Source: Gadus chalcogrammus
Taxonomy: Eukaryota > Chordata > Actinopteri > Gadiformes > Gadidae
Length of the DNA: 64,000 bases
Direction: 5' to 3'
Assembly: GCF_026213295.1 (NCBI RefSeq)
Contig: NC_079420.1
Location: 4,836,768 to 4,900,767, forward strand
Shown here: piece by piece, positions 40,042 to 50,357 of the stretch
Layout: every line of letters begins with the position of its first letter
Numbering within the stretch: position 1 is the first letter of the stretch
Translations under genes and position numbers: made by a program
Notes under the pieces: generated by a model
What the model was told of the DNA's origin: nothing
The model's input: only the letters and a program-made list of their open reading frames with translations
The model's database searches: none

Positions 40042-40044
<3 letters not shown>

Positions 40045-40081
<37 letters not shown>
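40045..40081. repeat. (AT)n microsatellite
   Basis: About 18 AT units, directly next to the tail end of a reverse-oriented SINE-like repeat. Confidence 0.95.
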
Positions 40082-40087
<6 letters not shown>

Positions 40088-40090
40088 AGT

Positions 40091-40300
40091 GCTTGTCCTA
40101 CCAGTGGCTGCTCAAAGCAGTTTACAGTTAGTGCCACACATTCACCCATTCATTCACCCATTCATACACACATTCATGTCAACCATGCAAGGGAACAGCC
40201 AGCTCATCAGGAGCAGGTAGGGGAAGGTGTGTTCCTCTGGCAGACCCTCTGCTAGGAGGAGCCAGCGATCGAACCAGCGACCCTAACCCTTTTAGGGCTC
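40091..40300 (-). mobile_element. tRNA-headed SINE-like repeat, minus orientation
   Basis: CTGCTCAAAGCAGTTTACAG, ACATTCACCCATTCATTC, TGTCAACCATGCAAGG, AGCCAGCTCATCAGGAGCAG and TAGGAGGAGCCAGCGATCGA appear in the order of a common teleost repeat read backwards. The reverse complement of the last part is the B-box-containing head seen at 45105-45140. Confidence 0.6.
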
Positions 40301-40495
40301 GTGTGTGGGCTTGAACTCATAACCTTTTTATTGCACATTTGTACTTCCCCGTTTATTTACAACCTGGTTTACACTATCATTTCTAAAGTATAGCTTATTT
40401 CGCAGGGGGGGGGGGTTCTTTCCACAGCCTTCTTCTCCCACATACCAGCATGATCGCTAACATGATTCTACTTTGGTGTATCCCTCCGTCCACAG

Positions 40496-40845
40496 CCAGG
40501 TGGCGGCAGCGAGCGGCCATCACCGCCCCACCAGGGACGGGGGGGAGGGGCCTGCAGGGGCCGCCTCCCTCTCCGGCCGGCTCCTAAGACCCTCCCCCAC
40601 GCCCAGGGGGGGTGGAGGAGGAGGGGGCCTGAAGGAGGAGGAGGAGGAGGAGGAGGATGTGGAGGATGAGGCCTACCACCGCCCTTACCACCTCGCCCCC
40701 ACCACCACCGCCGCCGCCGCCGCCGCCGTCACCGCGGCCAGCGAGGGCAGTGCCAGCCTGGGGGACCCCGAGGACGACAGCCTGCACTCCCATCACTCCC
40801 ACTCCCCGGCCTCCAGTGCCTGCAGCGCCACCTACAGCAACCTGG
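40496..40845 (+). CDS. peak1: PEAK1, second coding exon
   Basis: The acceptor CCACAG at 40490-40495 joins one base to the AG left by exon 1, making a Ser codon, and the frame then reads QVAAASGHH onward. The exon encodes a low-complexity linker: a Gly run, an acidic run of about ten Glu/Asp, a Thr/Ala run, a His/Ser stretch, then CSATYSNLG, which matches the conserved tyrosine motif at the same exon end in mammalian PEAK1. In mammals this tyrosine region is a phosphorylation-dependent adaptor-binding site. The Asn-Pro that precedes it in the human protein is not present here. The exon ends one base into a Gly codon at a GTGAGA donor. No frameshift is seen. Confidence 0.9.
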
Positions 40846-40940
40846 GTGAGAACACACGCCCTCGCTATCTAATAATGCATCACCGGGAATAAGCTCCTCG
40901 TTATCATGAGGAAAACGGGATTGTCTTTCGGTGCTCCTAA

Positions 40941-41202
40941 AGGCTCAGTTATGGTTCCACGTCGAGGCAACGCAGTGTCCTCGCAGACGCTTCGACGCAG
41001 TCGTGAACCTGTTTCGGTTTCTGCGTCGGGTTTTAGTGAGCCGACCAATCACAGCCCTTGCTGCTGCGTCGCCTCGACACAAGCTTACAATTTTTGGGGG
41101 GGCGCACGTCTGGCCCTTGCGGTGGACGCAAGGAGGGTCCGCAAGGACATAATGTCCGTAAACCCCCTCGCGTTGCGTCGACGTGGAACCACAAATGAGC
41201 CT
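40941..41202. mobile_element. PIF/Harbinger-type MITE, intact
   Basis: The element begins AGGCTCAGTTATGGTTCCAC and ends (reverse complement) AGGCTCATTTGTGGTTCCAC. Inverted similarity continues through CGTCGAGGCAACGC and CGTCGACGCAACGC for about 35 bp. TAA flanks both ends (40938-40940 and 41203-41205), the three-base target duplication typical of PIF/Harbinger. At 262 bp it has no coding capacity. Confidence 0.85.
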
Positions 41203-42086
41203 TAAGGATGCAATAAGTTAGTTTGAGGCTCTGTTTCAAGATGGGCAGGATAAAATGGTCTAGTGGCGAAGGAGATTGTTTCAAAGCAAAACCTTGTGGT
41301 CGTCGACTCCCAACTAAAGGTTCCCCGGTTCAATGCCTCAATGTTCGTCAACGTTCGCAGACGGTGCTTCACGCAGTTCTGCTCATTTTGAGTGGATTTA
41401 TTTCCTCTCTCAATGCCGTTACAACCCCCGGTCCCTTCGTCACGGTCTGAGTCAGGTGACTCATCGTCCGCCCCGTCGTTAGAAGGTCATGAAACACGGC
41501 CTCGAGACGGTGTACTGCGTACAGCCCCTGGTGCCAACGGTTATCTGTGATGAGCGGTTGCCTTTAGGCTGTCGAGGTTTTGGTGACGACCGGGGCGGCC
41601 TCGTCTCGCCCGGGAGTCATCCCATCAGGGAGAAGACGACGCCCGTCACACGGAATTGGGTTTGAGACCCATTCCGAGTGTTATTGATTGCACACACTCA
41701 CTCACACTGAAAAGGTCAAAAGCGCTGGTGTTTTGTATTATCTGCTCTTCGTGTGTCGCGTCTCATCCGTCTGTCTCCCGCCGGTTCCCTCTCTCCCTCT
41801 CTCCCTGTCATTCCCTTCCTTCCTCTCTTTCATCACTCTGGCCTCAGTGCATCCTGTTGTTCTCTGATCTACCACGGGTTAGTCCCGTCCTTACCCGGCC
41901 CGTGGCCCTAGGCCTCTCACACAAAGACGTCTTCAGGGAAAGTGTCTTCCGCACTTTGGTTCAAAGACGACTGCATAATTGTATTAAAGGATTCTGTTGT
42001 TTTTTTGTTTTACTAAATATGGATTTGACATTATATCTAGTCAATACATAGAGTGTAAAATCAGTATTTAGTTGATTTTTTTACCT

Positions 42087-42127
42087 GGAGGCAGGAATAC
42101 ACTACATTCTAGTGTATTCCTGCCTCC
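42087..42127. repeat. Perfect 18-bp inverted repeat
   Basis: GGAGGCAGGAATACACTA (42087-42104) and its exact complement (42110-42127) flank CATTC. One more T-A pair extends the stem. Confidence 0.95.
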
Positions 42128-42851
42128 ATAACCGCAGTTAGGCAAACCAGGAAGATGGCCTGTTAGTTATGTCTCCATAAATACAGTCAATCAGACTGCA
42201 TACTAAACCGTATGTTTACTGTAGATGTATAATTTGTCTGTACCAAGAAGCTTCATATCTTCATATCCTCATTTCTAAGAGGCTAGCTTGCAACTATGCC
42301 AAAGCGTGTGTATCCAGTCACAGACAATGCTGTACATGGGTTTTTTATGACAAAGACCCAACTTGATTCTGATTGGTCCAAAAGCTTTGCATGGTGCTGT
42401 GAGCCTTACATAATCAGCCTGCTGCCTCCCACTAAGTACCCGGGGATGTGCCCGTGATTAATTAGTCAACTCATTAGTAGACCTCATCAGAAGCTCGCTA
42501 AATAACGGCGCTATGATGTAATGGTGCACTGTGAGTAATGCCATGCTGTGTGATGTAGTGTGACGCTAGCATCCAATGCTTTGTACGAGAAAGTCAGCGT
42601 TGTCGTGCGCTCCATGTGATGAAAGTGTTTTGTATTTTGTTGATATCATGATGCTTTTGAGATTGCGTTTCTCTGTTTGTCACGGAGAAGTAGATTAACG
42701 CTTTAATTTAACTTATTTTTAGAGGCACAGCACGGAGTTCCCATCACACCCTGAAAATGTGTTATATCTTTGTTATTATATCATGTGTGTTTGTCTTTAA
42801 GTCTTTTTCAGCTTTTTTCTGTTAACAGCGAGTGGCACCATCCTCTTCTTT

Positions 42852-42983
<132 letters not shown>

Positions 42984-43658
42984 TCTAATTCCACCCTGCT
43001 GCACACAGCTGCTGACAGAACAGACAGGTGTGTGTCTGTGTGCTTGTAGCTGTGTGCGTTTTTGTGTGTGTCTGTGTACATGCGCACTTGTGTCTGGGGT
43101 GTGGTGTGTCTGTGTTGTTAGCTATGTGTGTGTGTATATTCGTGAAGTGTGTGTGTGTGTGTGTGATTTTTTTGTGGCTCTCTGTATTTGTGTGTGTTTG
43201 TGGTTGTGTGTCTTTGCTTGTGACTCTGCTGTTGTTTGGATGTCTTAATTATTACAGTGGGGCTGTAGCTATAGTTACGGTTGCTAGTCTGTCTGCCGGG
43301 TGTCCTGCAGTGCAACACAGCTGTGCCATCTTGTGGACTGAAATGTCTCCTGCTCTTCTTTCAGATTAACACAATTTATATATTTCTGCCCGTATCGACC
43401 ACTAGTCCCCCTGTTCATCCTTTCATTAAGATACGTTTCGTGATGGAAGGAAGAACAGCATATATTGTCTGAAGGGACAATAAACGCTGGACACCTGTGT
43501 GTGTGTGTGCGTGTGCGTGCGCGTGCACGTGTCCGTGTACGTTTGATAGTCATTGCTGTCTGGAGAAGTGTTTCTCACGAAAGTTTTTCAGATGGACTTG
43601 TGAACGATGCAGTCTTTTCCTTTCACTACCATTCACACATTCACACATCAACATTCAC

Positions 43659-43660
<2 letters not shown>

Positions 43661-43714
<54 letters not shown>
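43661..43714. repeat. (CA)27 microsatellite
   Basis: Uninterrupted CA. Confidence 0.97.
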
Positions 43715-43715
<1 letters not shown>

Positions 43716-43921
43716 CTATTTATGCATTTATTGGTATCTTTTCACTTTACGTGTGAATGTTGCTCTGTGTGTCTCTCTCTCTTTCTCATTCTCTCTGGCA
43801 GCCCCCTCGGCTCGCCCCCTCGGCTCGCCCTCGTTCTCTCACACACAACTACTTTTTTAATGATAGTGTGTGAAGCATGAGGAGGCAGATCCCTTTGATG
43901 CCTTCTCCTCGTCGCTCCAGT

Positions 43922-43925
<4 letters not shown>

Positions 43926-43988
<63 letters not shown>

Positions 43989-44018
43989 CTGTGTCTGTGT
44001 CTGTGTCTGTGTCTGTGT
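43926..44018. repeat. (TC)n then (TGTGTC)n compound repeat
   Basis: About 29 TC units followed by about six TGTGTC units. Confidence 0.97.
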
Positions 44019-44282
44019 TGGCATTGCTGTTGTGGTAGGAAGGAGGAAGAGATAGTTAGAGAGGGGGGTGAGAGAATGTTTCTCTGTAACATTTGAAGTA
44101 CTTTGAAGCTTGGAAGCAGAGCTAAGGTAGGCTTTTGCAACTTTACCTTTTTCTGCTTTCGCTCCTCTCTGTCTCACACACACACACTTACTTTTTTCTC
44201 TCTCTCTTTTTCTATCTCTAACTATCTCTTCTCGATCAGTCACGTCTCATCATTTGCCATCCTCAATCTTATCCCAGAACTT

Positions 44283-44313
<31 letters not shown>

Positions 44314-45065
44314 CTGTCTCTCTGTGTGTGTCTCTTTTGGTCTTTCACCACAGTTTGCCTATTTGTTGTGTATTAAAAAGTGTGCAGTGTATTAACACTG
44401 GAGACGGAGCTCGGTTGATTTAAGGATGTGTTCTCATAGTGAACTCTGCTGTGGTTAGTGTGCCGATGTCATTGCACCACAGAGTGTGATAAGACCTCAC
44501 CATTGGCCACAATGATCTTGAAATGGAGTTTAACCGTGCCTAGAGTTCAAATTGTAGAATCAATATGAATAAAAACATTAACCCTAACACATTTATTCAG
44601 AAAATAAATACAAGGTGGATTCGGGAGATGGCTGTTAAGCGACTGGAAAGCATACTTGAACTAAATTAATTAGTTGTTTTACAAATTGTCTTTTTCCAAT
44701 TCAGGAAGCATATGAAAAGTTTTCAATCAATTCTGGGATGAAATGACTGAGGATAACTCCTTGTTGGTGGCTGTTTAATGTGATTCCCTTGCGTTGGTTT
44801 GGGTTGTTGGCTGTTTCCATTTCAAGTCGATGTCGGATCGATCGAGCCGTCCATTGGCAGCCTTCTATGAAAGATACTCGCTGCACGACTGTGCGCCACC
44901 ACACAGCGAGTTGCCGAGAGTGCAATTAGCTTCTTAATCCCCAGTAGATTTGGGAGGGATTATGTGAGGAGTCTTCTTCATCCCTCTGGAGATGGGGGAG
45001 TCTGTCCTTTTGAACCCACAGGGGGGTTATCAGATTTAGTTGTATTTATTTTGTATTATCCATGG

Positions 45066-45190
45066 GCAGCGTGCCAATAGAACAGTTGTTAGGGTTCTTA
45101 AAGGTCGAAGGTTGCTGGTTCGATCCCCGGCTTCTCCTAGCTGAGTGTCGAGGTGTCCTTGACAAGGTACCTAACCCTGACTGATGTCGT
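45066..45190 (+). mobile_element. tRNA-headed SINE-like repeat, plus orientation
   Basis: GGTTGCTGGTTCGATCCCCG contains a tRNA-type B box (GGTTCGATCC at 45117-45126). It is followed by CTTCTCCTAGCTGAGTGTCG and GGTGTCCTTGACAAGGTACC, the typical order of this teleost family. It is the same family as 40091-40300 in the opposite orientation. The B box, not a full cloverleaf, is what is seen. Confidence 0.65.
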
Positions 45191-45193
45191 GAT

Positions 45194-45224
45194 GTCGAAG
45201 ACAGACATCCTGTCTGTCTTCGAC
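45194..45224. repeat. Perfect 14-bp inverted repeat
   Basis: GTCGAAGACAGACA (45194-45207) and TGTCTGTCTTCGAC (45211-45224) with loop TCC, at the 3' edge of the SINE-like repeat. Confidence 0.92.
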
Positions 45225-46236
45225 AGCTGCTGCTGGAACAGAGACTTCCAACTCTCCAGCAGTAGCGCCCCAAGGCCAGATATGCGCCCAGCGGGAAAAA
45301 CTGATGATGATAATGTTATCTAATGTGGGAAAACAGAATCATATAAACACTTTGAAGATGATGTCTCTTTGGAGAGACATCCATACAACATGCTGTGTTG
45401 TTCTTTGAAGCACAGGGCGGGGGGGAGATATTTCTCTGTTGTTACCTCATGGCAAGTCATCAAAGATTTACTCTGGAGTGAGCTGAAGGAAATGTGCTCC
45501 ATGCACGACGGAATAACAACCCCCCCCCCCCCCCCCGCTCAAAGTGTTGTTTTTGAGGGGGGGGGGGAGATTCATGGCGGTAGTGTTTATCCCAAACACC
45601 CCTCAGAAGCAGCAGTCTTTGCAGGAATCAAATATTGATGAATTTGAAATATGGTGAGCTAGATTTATTTCCAATAAACGAGATTTGTTTGGAAACCATC
45701 ATTTATTTTTCGTCTATATATGTCTAGACATTTCTTTTTTAAGGGATCACCCACGCATGCTCTGGTAAATAACGAGGCCAACATACTGCATATAAAGAAA
45801 GTGTAGTTTCAAGAAAGCATTAAGCCCCAACAAAAAGACTACAATTAATTAATCCCAATTGATATCTATCGATGTGTAATTGTCACCTGCACGCGTGTTT
45901 TTTACGCTCTACCTTGGCCTTCCCTGTCCAACATGTCTCTCTCTCGGCTTCCTCCATCATATCTCTGATACTCGGAGAGGGAATCTGTTGCGTAACGCCG
46001 CTAAATCGAGCGCACATCGCCCGCTGCGTTCCCTGCCGCAGGATGAGCGAAAACCACTCGTACTGCTCTGATGGATTACCACAGATTGGACGAGGAACAC
46101 ATCTAAACACACACTCTTCAGGGGAGGATAAGACCACACGCGTTTACGTCTCCCCAAACCACTCCCTCACCCCCCTCGTCCCCTCCTCCTCTCCCTCTAA
46201 TCCAAGAGGAAGCCCGTGTAGACTCTGAATACTGTT

Positions 46237-46455
46237 TGGTGCCGTTTTAGTTATTTAGCAGATGCTTATGTCCGAGGCAACTCACAGCGATTTTGGATGA
46301 ACGTTCTAAAGCTGTGGTGTTTATGTTATAAAGCCGCATGCAGGCTTGAGGCGTCTTGCGCTAGGATGCCTACAGGTATGCTGTGTGGAGGACGGGGGAT
46401 CGAACTCAGTAACTTTTTGGCTAGTCACAGGCTAGCCACTATGCTACCCTGACCC
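46237..46455 (+). mobile_element. Dispersed repeat of the ATTTAGCAGACGCTTTTATCC type
   Basis: TTATTTAGCAGATGCTTATG, GGCAACTCACAGCGA, GGGGGATCGAACTCAGTAAC and GCTAGCCACTATGCTACCCTG lie in the family order. It is the most complete copy in the window. Confidence 0.6.
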
Positions 46456-47622
46456 ATATGGTTGTTTAGCGATTGGCAATGACTATTTCCAATTAAATTG
46501 TTTCTTTTGGGATAGCTCACTCACTTGGTTGAATGGGGATTTTCAAAACAATTTAGTTGCATACATTTATAGATCTAAGTACTGTTCGCGGTCTTACTCA
46601 CGTTTACACCTATGCTATTATCGCAAGCGACTTGCGGGGCATGAAAGAAGGGTATTATATATGGTGTAAGGATTAGGTGTTCTTCTCGAGGGGACATCAT
46701 TGCAGCATGTAGACTACGGACCCCTGATGTCAACTTCCACAAGCCTTGCTTTGCAGGGGCGTGGTCTGCCAACGGGAGCCCCTTTCTCAGTCCAATCTTC
46801 CGAAGCAACGAGGGGATTTCCCTGTGAGCTGCAGAGCTTAAGAGGCGTAGCTGTCTCGTGTGTCCTCGTGGGCCGGCTCCTGGTTGACACCGAAACAGGG
46901 AGATGATCAAATTCCCGATCACACAAAGAGTGGGACTCTTTGTCCTTTTGAAATCCGGTCGAGACCCCCCTTCGTGAACCTCGTCCTCTCCCTGCGCTCC
47001 AAGGCATGTCTAGGGGTGAAATATCAGTCCTGGGCCCCCCTCCAAAGAACTCCCATGTCACTCCTCCCTCCAGACAGGATCATCTACCATGACGGCACTT
47101 TAAGCTGCCCTGCAGGAAGAGCCAGATAAGACGGGCAACCTTCCCTGTCTTGAGCTCGAGATCCTCCTATAAGGCCCCCCGTCCTCCCCCCACCCACCCT
47201 CCCTCCACCATGTGTGTTGAGAGAGAGAGGGAGAGAGAGGGGAGGGAGGCAGATCCTGTTTTCACCCTCTCATATGCGCAGCTCGTTAGAGGAGCCAGTA
47301 AGCCGTCAGACGAGTGTGGGAAGGCTAGCAGGAAGAAACAAGTGAAGATTCGAGAGCTGGAGGCGTGCAGAAAGTGGTTGCGCTGCTGTAGCTGCGGCGA
47401 TTCCGCCCCTTTCAACCAGGGATGACCGCCGGACGATATTTATAGGACCGCTGTGGACTCCAAAGAAACTCTGCTAATGTTTTGAGATTGTTTCGCAGGT
47501 CACGTTTGCCTGGTCGGTTTCATTTATTTGCGCCTGTACAAGTTATACACATTTGGATTGGAACGATGTTAAATTTATGACTCGACCCTCCTCCTCTCTC
47601 TCCCCCCCGCCCCCTCCCCCAG

Positions 47623-48473
47623 GTCAATCCAGAGCCAACATGATCCCGCTCAAACAGCCGCGCAACCTCAAAGCCTCCAACGACACCCTGGCCTCGCTGG
47701 ACCTGGACGGCCCTCTCGGAGCAGCCCTTCCCCAAGTCCACCCAGCCCCCGCTGCCCAAGAAGTCCGTCCCGCGCTCCGTCACCGAACCGGGCCTCGCGG
47801 GCAAGGAGCCGCCGCCGCCGGGGCCCGTCGCGAGACCCCGGGCCGAGGCCAAGCCCGGCGGCACCAACCTGAGCGTGGCCAACCCCCTCTACGACCTGGA
47901 CTCCACCTGGGAGTCGGCCAGCCAGAGCTCCTCGCTGAGCTCCGAGCCCCACCGCCTCCACGAGCACGGAGAAGCGGCGGGGACTCCCTGGAGAGGCCGA
48001 CGCCGCCGCCGCCGGCAGCCGCGCCCAGCTCGGGGAAGGGACCGTCCCGCCAACAGCCCTGACCGCCTGGTGGCCCGGCCCCCGGCACGGCCACCGGCGG
48101 ACGGGAGAGGGGGGGCGGGTCTCTGGCGGCGAGGGCCCGGGACAACGGGTCGAGGGGGGTGGTGGTGGCGGGCGGCGCCGTCGTGAGGTCCGGGGGGCTC
48201 CTCAAGCCCCCGGTTGCCCATCCTGTACCGGGGCATGGACAGCTGGGAGAGGTGGTGGGACGCATCCGCAGCCTCCACACGGACACGCTGCGGAAGCTGT
48301 CGGCGCGCTGCGAGGACCGCTTCATGGCGGGGCAGAAGGACCACCTGCGCTTCGGCACCGACAGCTGGTCCCACTTCCGGCTGACGGCCGGCAAGCCGTG
48401 CTGCGAGGCCGGGGACGCCGTCTACTACACGGCCTCGTACGCCAAGGACCCCCTGGTCAACTACGCCATCAAG
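47623..48473 (+). CDS. peak1: PEAK1, third coding exon (CRK-binding motif and start of pseudokinase), with frame breaks
   Basis: The exon starts GTCAATCC, completing a Gly codon and reading QSRANMIPLKQPR, a close match to mammalian PEAK1. Landmarks follow in changing frames: QPPLPKK (CRK SH3-binding proline motif), NLSVANPLYDLDSTW, SGGDSLERP, LYRGMDSWE, then the N-terminal dimerisation helix EVVGRIRSLHTD and the pseudokinase N-lobe GDAVYYTASYAKDPLVNYAIK, whose last Lys matches the VAVK position. To read all of these, the frame must change about six times, near 47690-47722, 47965-47975, 48035-48060, 48120-48170, 48205-48225 and 48248. The changes cancel, since the exon enters and leaves in the same frame. 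At 48248 one G of a GG pair appears to be missing. The exon ends in AAG before GTGGGT, phase 0. Conservation between breaks argues for consensus error rather than old decay. Confidence 0.85.
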
Positions 48474-50357
48474 GTGGGTCTGGGGTCCCCCCCCTAGGGG
48501 AATCCGTGAATACGTAGGTGGTGGGTGGGGCCATAGTAGTATGGGGCCATTATTAATAATAATAATAATAATAATAATGTCAATACTTTTTGTTTCAAGG
48601 CGCCTTTCAAAGACTCTCAAAGTCGCCTTACAGTAAAGACAAGCAAATGCAATTTAAAAACTGGCAAATATAGTTAAAAAGAACACATTTTACAAAGCAA
48701 CATATTCATTAAATTGGCTTATGGGTGGAGTTAAGTGGGACAGGCCATTCAGAACAGGTGAGTGTTGATGGAGGTTTTAAAGGTGGGGAGAGACTCTGTA
48801 GTGCGGATTGATAGTGGGAGACAGAGGGACAGAGCTCAGTTATTTCCCCCCCCCCGTCCCACACTCCAACCGGCCCTGGAAGGAGGGAAGAGGGATCCCC
48901 TCTTCTGGGTTAATTTCTTGGGTTTTGTTTGGATTGTGTTGAGGTTGTTGTCTGTTCTTTAGAAGGCTCAGGGTTAGAGGGTGTCACGTAAGACACCAGC
49001 CTGTGCAGCCTGTGCAGCCTTTGGTATAATTAAGAGACACCGTGATTAAGGGGCTATTCAAACTAAATGGACTTGACTCGGTCGCAAATCCCGATTGGGG
49101 GAATTAAGTTATTTAACCAGCAACAGCTCTGTAATGAGGCTGGTGGATATTTAAAAATAGAATATTGTGCCCAATTCTTTGCCCATATACGGCCATCTTA
49201 TCATATCGTTTTATATTTTAATAAAGCTTCGAAATACATTATGTGAAAGTCTACCATGTTGCAAGAAGCTTGGGAAGACTTTTGGTAAATGTGGGGCCAG
49301 GCTCACTAATATAGGCCCTGTGGGTAAAGCTGGCCTGTTGCCTTGCTCAGTTCCAAAGGAAATGTTAGAAGCTCTAGGTTGATCTAGTTAGGAAGTTAGC
49401 TCTTCACTACTTGTTTCTATGTCATCACTGGATTCTATGAGAAGGCCATTTCTTTCCGGATGAAACCCAGCTGCCCAGTTTAAAAAAAAACCTGTTTAAG
49501 ATGTGGCCCAGTTCTCTGACTTCCTGCCTGACTGTCAATATTAGATTTGCTCGACGTTCATCCTCAAGGCATTCCTGAGGATTTTGACGCGTTCTATTTG
49601 TGCTTGTCAGTAGTTCCTTAACCGTATTTATTTCTTGTTGTTTGTTGTTTATGTCATGAATTCTTCAGTGTCCTGGTTTCAGTTGAGTCGCGCCCTCTGT
49701 TTTCCACTGTTTTCAACCCTGAAACATTAAAACATTAAAACGTTGCTCATAGTCATCACGACACCAGGCCTCGCATTAGAGATTTATTAGGATGCTTATC
49801 CGTCGGGCCCGCTGGGCGACAAACACTTTGTATGTGTGCTAGGTGGGCTTCGTTAGAGGACGATTAGGTTGGTCGCCATAAGCAAACAAGCTCAGTGCCT
49901 GCAGGTCGGGGCTCACGTGCACTGTAACACGTGCACCAAACATCCAGACGATTTTGGTCCTGATTTTTATTCAGTATGACCGAGAAACTTTATAGTTTAT
50001 AGTTTACAACCAATGCATATGAAATAGCGCATAATTGGAATTCAAATTACGGTTCCAAGTCGCATCCATGCGCCTTCTGTGTCGGGCAAGGTTTAGCGAC
50101 CCCCCTCTGTGATCTAATCCTGGAGGTGCGTCGAGGTTCTGAGCCTGTCTCGGCAGTTTAGAGTACGGAGAGTAACGGGCGAGCTGGCTTGCCTCGCCCC
50201 GTGCGAGCGCTTCAGTACAAAAGCTAACACTTTAATCCATGGCACCGTTGTCCCTCCAACCCAATCTCTGCCTTGTTGACACATTATCTCCTGCCCTTTG
50301 TTGCCGCATCGACCATCCATCTTTGCGTGTCTCTCTGTCGCCCCCTCGCTCCTCCAG
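48474..50357 (+). other. peak1: peak1 intron between coding exons 3 and 4
   Basis: The 1.9-kb intron begins GTGGGT and ends CTCCTCCAG. It contains an (ATT/AAT)n run with a dispersed repeat at 48551-48660 and a ninefold unit CCTGTGCAG in about three tandem copies near 48998-49018. No coding sequence was recognised. Confidence 0.85.
48551..48660. mobile_element. Dispersed repeat with GGCGCCTTTCAAA core, copy 1
   Basis: An (AAT)n run is followed by AAGGCGCCTTTCAAAGACTC and AAAGTCGCCTTACAG. The same series appears at 62976-63060. Confidence 0.6.

Noticed and set aside
45105..45130. tRNA-like B box as a possible tRNA gene
   Set aside because: No acceptor stem, anticodon arm or full cloverleaf could be drawn. 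The flanks match a tRNA-headed SINE-like repeat.
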